DNA of 7,442 nt from an uncultured Syntrophobacteraceae bacterium (GCA_937889795.1 CALBZH010000879.1:1-7442), one strand, 5' to 3'; counted from the stretch's first letter, positions 1-5,896 are shown. The notes: a model not told the origin generated them from the letters alone. Numbers and translations are program-made.

Positions 1-96
1 TGAATCGAACAATACGCCGTCGCAGTCGAAGGCCACAACCCGGATTGCTTCGCCGGGAATACCGTCAAACGGAGTAGAAAGCAATTGCGTCTGCAT
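1..96 (-). CDS. HAD-superfamily hydrolase, N-terminal fragment (cut by left edge)
   Basis: Reading leftwards from an ATG at 96-94 gives 32 uninterrupted codons to the window edge, ending in VVAFDCDGVLFDS. This is HAD motif I (DxDG[VT]): hydrophobic strand, nucleophilic Asp (residue 24), general acid/base Asp (residue 26), then G-V-L-F-D-S. The DGVLFDS continuation is typical of the phosphoglycolate phosphatase / beta-phosphoglucomutase-like subgroup with a helical cap inserted after this point, but the cap and motifs II-IV lie outside the window. Substrate therefore cannot be assigned; a small phosphorylated metabolite is the family norm. About 20 residues precede the motif, which is slightly long but acceptable. 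No strong Shine-Dalgarno is visible upstream of the ATG, so the start is moderately secure. The gene is divergent from nadB and probably uses the promoter at 167-195. Confidence 0.8.
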   Translation of the reverse strand, partial: MQTQLLSTPFDGIPGEAIRVVAFDCDGVLFDS

Positions 97-154
97 GGCT
101 TTTTCAAATCCCGATGGGATAGATGTGATCCTGCTGCATCCGGCAGTAGGTTGC

Positions 155-183
155 TTTACAACAATTTTCTTATCGAATATGGT
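155..183 (+). promoter_or_regulatory. Putative sigma-70-type promoter for nadB
   Basis: TTTACA (155-160, 5 of 6 to TTGACA), a 17-nt spacer and TATGGT (178-183, 4 of 6 to TATAAT). The spacing is ideal and the region is AT-richer than its flanks. The predicted start near 190 would leave a leader of about 90 nt before the nadB ATG at 282. A 5-bp inverted repeat in the leader (TCGAC 206-210 / GTCGA 220-224) is too weak to call. I recognise no NAD-regulator operator (NadR, NiaR or NrtR type). Confidence 0.4.
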
Positions 184-195
184 ACGGAGTGTCAA
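167..195 (-). promoter_or_regulatory. Putative sigma-70-type promoter for the HAD hydrolase gene
   Basis: On the minus strand a perfect -35 hexamer TTGACA (195-190) is followed by a 17-nt spacer and TAAGAA (172-167) as a weak -10 (T, A and A at positions 1, 2 and 5 match consensus). Predicted transcription start is near 160, giving a leader of about 64 nt before the ATG at 96. It is interleaved with the opposing nadB promoter candidate. Judged by eye only. Confidence 0.4.
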
Positions 196-268
196 GGCGC
201 GCTCCTCGACAACCTGAGCGTCGATAAAGGTCAAGTACTGATTGTGTTCATTGATTTTGCACCTGATT

Positions 269-272
269 GAGG
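269..272 (+). promoter_or_regulatory. Shine-Dalgarno that fixes the nadB start
   Basis: GAGG at 269-272 sits 9 nt before the ATG at 282. An in-frame TTG at 267 would overlap this site and has no ribosome-binding site of its own, so the ATG at 282 is preferred. Confidence 0.65.
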
Positions 273-281
273 AACCCGCAC

Positions 282-1958
282 ATGGACTTCAAGTTCGATT
301 TCCTGGTAATCGGTAGTGGTATCGCTGGGTTAAGCTTCGCCTTGAAAGTGGCCGATGTCGGATCGGTTGCCATTGTTACCAAGAAGGACAAGCTGGAAAC
401 GAGCACCAATTACGCGCAAGGTGGTATTGCTTCGGTTCTTGGTCCGGATGATTCCTTTCAGCTCCACATCCAGGATACGCTTAACGCGGGTGACGGTCTC
501 TGCCATCAGGACGTAGTCGAGAAGGTCGTACTCTCTGGTCCTGAACGAATTCGGGAGCTGATGGCTTTGGGGGTCAACTTCAATACGGATCCGAGAGGGA
601 ACGCCCAGTATGATTTGGGGCGCGAGGGGGGGCACAGTCGAAACCGCATCGTTCACGCCCAAGACATGACGGGTAGGGCGGTGGAGAGGGCGCTGGTTGC
701 CGCCGCCGAGGCGCACCCCAATATCCATATCTTTGAAAATCATCTCGCGTTGGATCTTATCGTGGAGCACCATGCGATCCGAGCGGGATCGGTAGACGTT
801 CGGAACAGGGATGTCTGCTGGGGGGCTTATGTTCTCGACAATTCAAGTCAGAACATTCTCATGTTCCTCGCCCATGCGGTCCTGCTTTGCACGGGGGGGG
901 CCGGGAAGGTGTATTTGTATACGAGCAATCCGGATGTCGCGACGGGCGACGGGCCGGCCATGGCCTACCGAGCTGGGGCCAGTCTTGCCGACCTGGAGTT
1001 CGTGCAGTTCCATCCGACGTGTCTCTATCACCCCCACGCCAAGAACTTCTTGATCTCAGAGGCTGTGCGAGGAGAAGGAGGCAGGCTGATCGACAAGCGA
1101 GGGCGTGCCTTCATGGAGCATTATCACCCGCTGAAGGACCTGGCGTTTCGTGATATCGTGGCTCGAGCTATCGACACGGAGATGAAGCAATCGGGAGACG
1201 ACTGCGTCTATTTAGACATCACACATCGCAAGTCAGATTTCCTGATGACCCGTTTTCCGAATATCTATCAGCGTTGCATGCAGCTGGGCATCGACATAAC
1301 CCGGGATCCAATCCCCGTCGTTCCTGCCGCACATTATATGTGCGGAGGAATCCTGACAGATGCTCACGGGCGGACAACCATCGAGAATCTCTACGCCATC
1401 GGAGAATGCGCATGCACTGGCTTGCATGGTGCAAACCGACTTGCCAGCAACTCGTTGCTGGAAGCCATGGTCTTTGCCCATGAGGCAGCAGCCCAATGTG
1501 CAACGCAGGTCGCCGATTGGCGTTCGCGAGCGATCCCTGATATTCCAAGGTGTTATCCCCGGAACGGAGGTCTAGTGAACCTGCACAGTGAAATGGTTCT
1601 GATTGCCCATAACTGGGATATCATTCGTCGGCTGATGTGGAACTATGTCGGGATTGTTCGGACGGACAAAAGACTTGCCTTGGCCCGGACGCACATGGCC
1701 CAGATCCGGCTTGAGATCAAAGAGCACCTTCCCAATATCCCGATCAGCAACGATCTGGTTGAGCTACAGAACCTGGCTTTGATCGCAGAGCTGATTTTGC
1801 GGAGTGCGATTGAACGCCAAGAAAGCAGGGGTTTACATTACAATCTCGATCATCCGAGGCGGGACGACGACAACTGGAAGCGCGACACAATTGTCGTCAA
1901 GCGCTTCACAGAGGAGACCCTTTGCGCCTTGCCGACGGAGCTCAGCCTTACTGCGTAA
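282..1958 (+). CDS. nadB: L-aspartate oxidase
   Basis: A cytoplasmic flavoenzyme that oxidises L-aspartate to iminoaspartate, which NadA condenses with dihydroxyacetone phosphate to quinolinate in de novo NAD synthesis. In an anaerobe fumarate is the likely acceptor. The 558-aa product is close to the E. coli enzyme (about 540). Visible features: dinucleotide-binding GSGIAG at 11-16; flavin-contacting TSTNYAQGGIA at 40-50; REGGHS at 114-119; EFVQFHPT at 239-246; SEAVRGEGG near 259-267; HYMCGG at 351-356; GECACTGLHGANRLASNSLLE at 374-394; and the C-terminal family signature SRGLHYNLDHPRRDD. The NadB-specific C-terminus and REGGHS separate it from succinate dehydrogenase or fumarate reductase flavoproteins. 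H244, R290, H351 and R386 fall at the positions I recall for substrate-binding residues in E. coli NadB, so it should be active. No nadA or nadC is adjacent. Its last 11 bases overlap the end of the convergent membrane-protein gene. Confidence 0.96.
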   Translation: MDFKFDFLVIGSGIAGLSFALKVADVGSVAIVTKKDKLETSTNYAQGGIASVLGPDDSFQLHIQDTLNAGDGLCHQDVVEKVVLSGPERIRELMALGVNFNTDPRGNAQYDLGREGGHSRNRIVHAQDMTGRAVERALVAAAEAHPNIHIFENHLALDLIVEHHAIRAGSVDVRNRDVCWGAYVLDNSSQNILMFLAHAVLLCTGGAGKVYLYTSNPDVATGDGPAMAYRAGASLADLEFVQFHPTCLYHPHAKNFLISEAVRGEGGRLIDKRGRAFMEHYHPLKDLAFRDIVARAIDTEMKQSGDDCVYLDITHRKSDFLMTRFPNIYQRCMQLGIDITRDPIPVVPAAHYMCGGILTDAHGRTTIENLYAIGECACTGLHGANRLASNSLLEAMVFAHEAAAQCATQVADWRSRAIPDIPRCYPRNGGLVNLHSEMVLIAHNWDIIRRLMWNYVGIVRTDKRLALARTHMAQIRLEIKEHLPNIPISNDLVELQNLALIAELILRSAIERQESRGLHYNLDHPRRDDDNWKRDTIVVKRFTEETLCALPTELSLTA

Positions 1959-2382
1959 TGGCAGGCGGCTTGACCGCCTCAGCTTCAATCACGGGCGGGC
2001 GGGCGGGGGCTTCGAGCAGGGCAGCCTGCTGATGCTGCTCGACCCGCATCGTGAGGACTCCACCCATGACGCTGATTTCGTAACTGCGGCCGGAGAGGTC
2101 CATCCGCGAGAATGCTTCCCGGACCTTCTGGAGTTGTTGCATCGTCTTTCGGTAAATAAAGATGAACCCCCAGATTCCGGCGGCTCCCGTCGCCAAAAAA
2201 ACCCAAAATGGGGTGGCGAGCACTTGCCCGACCACCATGATCACCCCTAGGATGCCGAAGACAAGCAGCACCTGAGCCCCCAGGATGCTGTAGAGATACA
2301 TCACACCTCGGTTTACCAAGGGGTCGCGTTCTGTCTTATCGTTTCCGTTCTTCCGATTGGAGAACATATCTTTGAGCCACAT
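1948..2382 (-). CDS. Small two-helix membrane protein, function unknown
   Basis: A 144-aa protein I do not recognise. It has a charged cytoplasmic-looking N-terminus (residues 1-26, rich in K, R, D, N), two hydrophobic segments at about 30-52 and 57-77 joined by a very short turn (a helical hairpin), then a soluble tail. The tail holds a basic amphipathic stretch (78-98, RKTMQQLQKVREAF), a beta-prone stretch with SYEISVMGGVLTMRVEQ, and an Ala/Pro-rich end. By the positive-inside rule both termini should be cytoplasmic. The ATG at 2382 has a good Shine-Dalgarno (GGAAGG, 2397-2392) 9 nt upstream. It starts 28 nt after the stop of the 260-aa membrane gene, so the two are probably co-transcribed. 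The stop (1950-1948) lies inside the 3' end of nadB on the other strand. The Pro/Ala tail is encoded opposite a G-quadruplex motif. Reality of the gene is supported by the ribosome-binding site, membrane topology and operon spacing. Confidence 0.75.
   Translation of the reverse strand: MWLKDMFSNRKNGNDKTERDPLVNRGVMYLYSILGAQVLLVFGILGVIMVVGQVLATPFWVFLATGAAGIWGFIFIYRKTMQQLQKVREAFSRMDLSGRSYEISVMGGVLTMRVEQHQQAALLEAPARPPVIEAEAVKPPAITQ
1963..1979. other. Short inverted repeat just after nadB
   Basis: AGGCGG (1963-1968), 5-nt loop, CCGCCT (1974-1979): a perfect 6-bp stem starting 4 bases past the nadB stop. No T-run follows on either strand, so it is not an intrinsic terminator by itself. It could pause polymerase or cap an mRNA 3' end. 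It lies inside the 3' coding end of the minus-strand membrane gene. Confidence 0.3.
1993..2009 (+). other. Canonical G-quadruplex motif
   Basis: Three GGG runs and one GGGGG run (1993-1995, 1997-1999, 2001-2003, 2005-2009) separated by single C loops. This meets the strict G3N1 pattern expected to give a very stable quadruplex. The G-rich strand is the plus strand, 35 bp beyond the nadB stop, so it would be in any nadB read-through RNA and in the template strand of the convergent membrane gene. In that gene it encodes the A-P-A-R-P-P tail, so biased codons for a Pro/Ala/Arg tail are the simpler explanation. Confidence 0.6.
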
Positions 2383-2410
2383 AGGGGATAGCCTTCCGTA
2401 ATGAGCGTGC

Positions 2411-3193
2411 CTAAGGCTCCTCTGCCTCTTTCAGTGGATTCGGCAGAAGGCCTGCGGTCTCTCTGTGAGCGAGAAGCTGAGTTTCGAGCCGATATTTTTC
2501 TACGTGGAGTTGGTTTTCCAGCATCTGTTTGGAAAGTCTGTAGCGTAGATAGATCACCCAGGTGATGATCGCCGCCAAAAAGAGGGACACTCCCAGGAAA
2601 AACCATTTGTAGTCACGGATAGTGGCAACGCTGACCCGGGCAAAATCCTGCAGAAAGTTGGGTACGATCCAGAAAAGAAGGACAGCAACGACCGTAACAA
2701 AGCCAATGTGGAAGACTGTGACGCGCCGAACAGCCCCGAATAGATTCCCGACGCCTTTCCCCGTCTCCAGGGGCTCGTCGGAATCCTCGCCTGTTTCCCG
2801 CTCGTCTCCGTACATGAGCGCGATATAGGTCCGCACGAGGAATGCTACCAGCAATATCAATCCAACGGGTATGCCAACCGCCGCGGAAAGCCACGCCCGA
2901 AAGGGAAACGGCAGTGATTCCGTTTCTACCTTTTTCTGGTAATTGGCCCATGGGCCGTAGTTGTTCTCAAATTCAAACTGCTGATATTTCGTGGCGGTTG
3001 TGCCGGAAGTCTCAAAAATCTTGTTTCCCGAACTGTCTAAGACGATCAGTCGGGACCGGGTTCCGGCTTGACCCGCGGCCGCCATGTAGATCAAAAGCTC
3101 CAAAAGCAGGAAGGCTAAGACACTAACCAGTAAAATCACCTTCTGATACTGCTTTCCCTCGAAAACATCCAAAAGGCCAACTTTGTGCGACAT
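2411..3193 (-). CDS. Four-helix membrane protein with C-terminal coiled coil, function unknown
   Basis: A 260-aa protein (from ATG 3193) that I do not recognise. Predicted layout: short cytoplasmic N-terminus; helix 1 at about 19-40; an exported loop of about 60 residues (41-99) with a strand-like LIVLDSSGNKIFET and an aromatic, charged YQQFEFENNYGPWANYQKK; helix 2 at 100-122; an acidic cytoplasmic loop (129-150, DERETGEDSDEPLE); helix 3 at 158-180; a short outer loop; helix 4 at 196-216; then a basic, heptad-like cytoplasmic tail (217-245). No cysteine or histidine pattern suggests metal or haem binding. Longer in-frame starts exist at GTG 3238 and ATG 3217. The GTG would lie upstream of the predicted transcript start, and neither has a Shine-Dalgarno. 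ATG 3193 has GGGAG close by, but only about 2 nt away, so the start is uncertain between 3193 and 3217. It is followed after 28 nt by the 144-aa membrane gene. Confidence 0.75.
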   Translation of the reverse strand: MSHKVGLLDVFEGKQYQKVILLVSVLAFLLLELLIYMAAAGQAGTRSRLIVLDSSGNKIFETSGTTATKYQQFEFENNYGPWANYQKKVETESLPFPFRAWLSAAVGIPVGLILLVAFLVRTYIALMYGDERETGEDSDEPLETGKGVGNLFGAVRRVTVFHIGFVTVVAVLLFWIVPNFLQDFARVSVATIRDYKWFFLGVSLFLAAIITWVIYLRYRLSKQMLENQLHVEKYRLETQLLAHRETAGLLPNPLKEAEEP

Positions 3194-3238
3194 GGCTCCC
3201 AAATCACAAACGATCATGAGATTGTTAATGTTTTGCAC

Positions 3239-3267
3239 AAGCTATCATCGGTGAGTGTGCATGTCAA
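3239..3267 (-). promoter_or_regulatory. Putative promoter of the two-gene membrane operon
   Basis: On the minus strand a perfect TTGACA (3267-3262), a 17-nt spacer and TAGCTT (3244-3239; T, A and final T match). The predicted start near 3232 precedes the ATG candidates at 3217 and 3193 and excludes the GTG at 3238. Together with the upstream terminator at 3501-3535 this suggests transcription independent of qrc. Confidence 0.45.
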
Positions 3268-3500
3268 TTGAAAACCCCCCACCGACGACGGGCCAGAAGA
3301 CTGGCCTCAACGCTCCCCAGGGTGGTAATGCCTGTTGAACGTGTCGGATGCCGCCCCTTCATCGGCTGGGCAGGCTCCATGATAACCTGTGCGGCGAGTA
3401 TTTCAAGGATTACCGGTCTTGCACTGCGTAATGACTTCCTATGGGTGTCCGTCCTGAAGGTCACCATCCGGTGGATCGCGGGGCATCTTGCCTTGCCCCT
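3268..3500. other. Non-coding stretch between the qrc terminator and the membrane operon promoter
   Basis: The whole gap between genes spans 3194-3625. In this central part I see no convincing gene. The open frames on both strands have no ribosome-binding site and Arg/Ser/Pro-rich, shadow-like translations. It contains a perfect 6-bp inverted repeat at 3291-3306 and another at 3480-3499 (GGGGCA 3480-3485 / TGCCCC 3494-3499, 8-nt loop). I see no tRNA-like fold. A regulatory region or small RNA cannot be excluded. Confidence 0.5.
3291..3306. repeat. Perfect inverted repeat upstream of the membrane operon promoter
   Basis: GGCCAG (3291-3296), AAGA, CTGGCC (3301-3306): a perfect 6-bp dyad with a 4-nt centre, about 24 bp upstream of the -35 box (3267-3262) of the minus-strand promoter. 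It could be an activator or repressor site or a small hairpin. I know of no specific regulator for this sequence. Confidence 0.35.
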
Positions 3501-3535
3501 AAACAAACAAGCGAATCCATGGGCTTAGGATTCGC
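3501..3535 (-). terminator. Rho-independent terminator of the qrc transcript
   Basis: In the minus-strand RNA, GCGAATCC (3535-3528), a 9-nt loop, then GGATTCGC (3518-3511) form a perfect 8-bp stem. It can extend by a G-U and an A-U pair. TTGTTTGTTT (3510-3501) follows directly. The hairpin plus U-rich tract is a classic intrinsic terminator, placed about 90 nt after the qrcD stop. It separates qrc from the membrane-protein genes downstream. Confidence 0.75.
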
Positions 3536-3574
3536 CTCTTTGTGCCGGACTTCGGCAACTCCGCGCAGCGTGGT

Positions 3575-3596
3575 GCTCCAGCGGACAAGCTGGAGC
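3575..3596 (-). other. Stable hairpin in the qrcD 3' untranslated region
   Basis: GCTCCAGC (3575-3582), a 6-nt loop and GCTGGAGC (3589-3596): a perfect 8-bp GC-rich stem 30 nt after the qrcD stop and about 40 nt before the terminator hairpin. No U-tract follows, so it is not itself a terminator. An mRNA-stabilising or processing structure is possible. Confidence 0.45.
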
Positions 3597-3625
3597 CAGC
3601 TGCCTCTGAGATGCCCTCTCGGGCC

Positions 3626-4867
3626 TTAAGGATTCAACTCCTTCTCCCTGGGAAACACGGGGAGGTAACGGTAGGAAAGGGAGATCACCAGAGCGCAATA
3701 GGCCAGCATGGCGATCCCGGGCGCCCATTCGTACATCGTTGGCACGTAGACTTCCCATCGGTCGAATGGCATAACCGGTGTCGCGAGCGCCTGAATGGTC
3801 ATGACAAAACGATTGATCACGATTCCCGCGCAGTCCATGAAGAAAGCGAGGAAAAGAATCGTCGAGCTCTTTCGCGCCCCGGGAACATTGAGCACAATGG
3901 CCGGAATGACCCCGCAAATGAGAATCTCGGTGACGAGCAGCCACATTCCATAAGGTGCCCTGTAGAAATCGGTGAGCTTCAAGCCAAATTCCGGCGCGAG
4001 GACCAGCGCCCAGTAAAGCGTGTCGGCAATCTTGAGCACGATATACACAAGGAGAAGCCGCCCAACGATCTTCGCGATCAGCTCGTAGACGCTGTCGTCG
4101 ACCAGCTTCTTGCGCGTTACCTTCTCAATGGCTCTGCAAATCAGGGCGGTGAATGCCGGCCCCGAAGCGATGGCGGAAAGAATAAAGAGGAAAAACGTCC
4201 AAGGCCAAACAAAGAACCCGGTTCTGTAAGCAAAAGGTCGGGCAAACAAGACCCCTGCAACGCCTCCCAAGGATCCTTGATGGAAAAAGCTTAAGAAGGT
4301 GCCGGTCAGGGCAAAGATCGCCATGAGCTCATGGAGAGTGTGGCCAAAAACATGAAGTGGCTTGATGGCATCCAGTTTCCGGTTTTCAAGAATGATCGGA
4401 ACGTATTCGATCACCAGGACGATCGCGTAGCAGGAGATGCAAAAGATGACTTCCGTCAGCATGGAATGAACGTTTGCATGCCAGTATCCGAACCAGCCGC
4501 GAAGCGGTTGACCGATCTCGAGCAAGAGCACAGCCAGTGCGCCCGTGTAGCAAACGAACCCCACAATCACAGCCAGATTGATGATCTTGTGCAATTCCTT
4601 GAGGGCCGGGAAATAGCGAGACAAGCCATAGTAGAGGAAGCCAGAGAAGAACGCACCGGCTCCGAGTGCGATGATGGCGAGGTCGATCGTGATATAGAAC
4701 CCAAACCCGAAGTAATCGTTCAGGCCGGTGACGTTCAGTGCGTCCAGCAGCACCACGACTCCTGCATAGACTCCCCAGCCGATGATCCCCAGGAGTACCA
4801 GGAGCCAGAGGCTGAATACCGGCAATGGGCATCGCTTCAACCCGTCGGGAATTAACGCCTTGTCCAT
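3626..4867 (-). CDS. qrcD: Menaquinone reductase integral membrane subunit (NrfD/PsrC family)
   Basis: A 413-aa polytopic protein of the NrfD/PsrC/HybB family, about 10 hydrophobic helices (near residues 17-42, 55-77, 90-113, 131-155, 170-190, 212-240, 255-280, 300-325, 330-352, 372-395). It carries the family motif HQGSLGG at the end of the fifth helix and WPWTFFLF in the sixth. These proteins hold the quinone site and bind no haem. In the Qrc complex QrcD receives electrons from QrcC and reduces menaquinone. The gene order, MopB-like protein, four-cluster ferredoxin-like protein, then this, is that of qrcBCD. HybB, PsrC, DsrP and ActC/ActF relatives are the alternatives. An ATG at 4873 abuts AAGGGG (4879-4874) with no spacing, whereas the ATG two codons on (4867) has 6 nt, so 4867 is chosen. 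A hairpin (4889-4907) lies just upstream, and hairpin plus terminator lie downstream. Confidence 0.88.
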   Translation of the reverse strand: MDKALIPDGLKRCPLPVFSLWLLVLLGIIGWGVYAGVVVLLDALNVTGLNDYFGFGFYITIDLAIIALGAGAFFSGFLYYGLSRYFPALKELHKIINLAVIVGFVCYTGALAVLLLEIGQPLRGWFGYWHANVHSMLTEVIFCISCYAIVLVIEYVPIILENRKLDAIKPLHVFGHTLHELMAIFALTGTFLSFFHQGSLGGVAGVLFARPFAYRTGFFVWPWTFFLFILSAIASGPAFTALICRAIEKVTRKKLVDDSVYELIAKIVGRLLLVYIVLKIADTLYWALVLAPEFGLKLTDFYRAPYGMWLLVTEILICGVIPAIVLNVPGARKSSTILFLAFFMDCAGIVINRFVMTIQALATPVMPFDRWEVYVPTMYEWAPGIAMLAYCALVISLSYRYLPVFPREKELNP

Positions 4868-4873
4868 TCTCAT

Positions 4874-4879
4874 CCCCTT
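4874..4879 (-). promoter_or_regulatory. Shine-Dalgarno that decides the qrcD start
   Basis: AAGGGG (4879-4874 on the minus strand) touches the ATG at 4873 directly but is 6 nt from the in-frame ATG at 4867, favouring the latter. Confidence 0.55.
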
Positions 4880-4888
4880 GCTTCAGAT

Positions 4889-4907
4889 CTCTCACGTGAC
4901 TTGAGAG
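4889..4907 (-). other. Intercistronic hairpin between qrcC and qrcD
   Basis: CTCTCA (4889-4894), a 7-nt loop and TGAGAG (4902-4907) form a perfect 6-bp stem 9 nt upstream of the qrcD Shine-Dalgarno. The right side of the loop region includes the 8-bp palindrome TCACGTGA (4892-4899). It lies in the 104-nt qrcC-qrcD spacer, which has no other evident feature. It could influence qrcD translation or mRNA processing. Confidence 0.35.
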
Positions 4908-4977
4908 GGTTGTCTATTTCCTACGGCTACTATGGTGATCGCTCCGGACACCAGTTGGGCACCGCGAAGCCGGGCAA

Positions 4978-5745
4978 TCAGTGGGCAGCTTCCCCGAGGC
5001 CGTTGTCTGACAACTTGTGTACCCATTGGTATTTGCTGAGGTAAAAAACCTTCGGCTCCGTGTGAAGCTTGGCCAGGATACGGAACGCCCTCGGGTCCTT
5101 GGCCAGCTTGGCAACTTCGCTCTGCGGATCGTGCAAATTTCCGAACTTGATCGCCCCTGTTGGACAAGCTTCGGCGCAGGCCGGAACATACGTGATCTGA
5201 TCGGGATCGGAGCCTTCGTTGTATGCCTTGGAGCGTGCCTTCAACATGCGGTGATGACAGAAGGTGCACTTCTCGACAACCCCGCGCATTCTCGGGCTCA
5301 CCTCGGGGCTGAGCATCGCCTCCATGGATTTGGGCCACTTGGGGTCCCACCAGTTGAAGTCGCGTGCGTGGTACGGGCAGGCCACGATGCAGTACCTGCA
5401 GCCGATACAACGGGGATAGATGTGTGTCACGATCCCGTTATGCTCATCCCTTGTGGTCGCGTTTACCGGACAGACGAAGGTGCAAGGAGAGTGATGAGGC
5501 GCATCACAGTGCATACAGGGACGCGGCAGGTAAGTGAACTGGTAGTCCGGATAGTCCTTTTTGTTGTCTAAAAGATAGACTTCCATCCATGTGATGGAGC
5601 GCAGCTTGTTGGACTCATCGGGTCGGAAGGAGATGTTGTTCTCCGCCTGGCAAGCCACACTACAGGCCATGCACCCGGTGCACTTATCCAAATCGATGGC
5701 CATGCCGTATCGAACGCCACTCTGTGCATGTGCTTTGTCACTCAC
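4978..5745 (-). CDS. qrcC: Menaquinone reductase iron-sulfur subunit
   Basis: A 255-aa ferredoxin-like electron-transfer subunit of the DmsB/PsrB/NrfC type. It carries electrons between the MopB-like subunit (QrcB) and the membrane subunit (QrcD). Four cysteine groups are visible: C22-C25-C28-C32 (CTGCMACSVAC), C77-C80-C88-C92, C113-C116-C119-C123 (CIGCRYCIVACP) and C160-C163-C190-C194 (CTFC ... CAEACP). No signal peptide is visible; family members are carried across the membrane with a Tat-signal-bearing partner. The start is a GTG at 5745 with a strong Shine-Dalgarno (AGGGAG, 5760-5755) 9 nt upstream. An ATG between them is out of frame and stops after three codons. The gene lies 151 nt after qrcB and 104 nt before qrcD, both unusually long gaps for one complex. 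A PsrB-, HybA- or ActB-like subunit of a related complex is the alternative. Confidence 0.88.
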   Translation of the reverse strand: MSDKAHAQSGVRYGMAIDLDKCTGCMACSVACQAENNISFRPDESNKLRSITWMEVYLLDNKKDYPDYQFTYLPRPCMHCDAPHHSPCTFVCPVNATTRDEHNGIVTHIYPRCIGCRYCIVACPYHARDFNWWDPKWPKSMEAMLSPEVSPRMRGVVEKCTFCHHRMLKARSKAYNEGSDPDQITYVPACAEACPTGAIKFGNLHDPQSEVAKLAKDPRAFRILAKLHTEPKVFYLSKYQWVHKLSDNGLGEAAH

Positions 5746-5754
5746 AGATTCATT

Positions 5755-5760
5755 CTCCCT
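5755..5760 (-). promoter_or_regulatory. Shine-Dalgarno supporting the GTG start of qrcC
   Basis: AGGGAG (5760-5755) lies 9 nt before the GTG at 5745. No in-frame ATG or TTG competes, since an in-frame TAG lies just upstream. Confidence 0.7.
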
Positions 5761-5896
5761 CTATTGAATTCACACGCTTCACACTGACTTGGTTTTCGCT
5801 GGTCTGGTTGAGCATGCCGAAGGCTTGTTCCTTTCGTGTGCGGTCATCGCGCCACCAAGCCGTCCTCAGACGTTGACCGCTTTCGTTCGTCCAGCT

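Noticed and set aside
85..270. A 61-codon plus-strand frame upstream of nadB whose stop overlaps the nadB Shine-Dalgarno
   Set aside because: It starts at TTG inside the HAD hydrolase gene, lies upstream of the predicted promoter, has no ribosome-binding site and no recognisable protein features. A leader peptide is not supported.
267..281. TTG at 267 as the nadB start
   Set aside because: It overlaps the GAGG site that suits the ATG at 282, and the extra residues (LRNPH) do not look like NadB N-termini.
330..773. 147-codon minus-strand frame inside nadB
   Set aside because: Antisense shadow of a clearly real, well-conserved nadB; no ribosome-binding site and no domain-like sequence.
3264..3506. 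80-codon minus-strand frame and an 86-codon plus-strand frame in the gap downstream of the qrc terminator
   Set aside because: Both cross the inverted repeats or promoter, lack ribosome-binding sites and have low-complexity, shadow-like compositions.
3542..4294. 250-codon plus-strand frame opposite qrcD, and a 174-codon one at 4331-4855
   Set aside because: Very hydrophilic antisense images of a hydrophobic membrane protein; a known composition artefact of NrfD-type genes.
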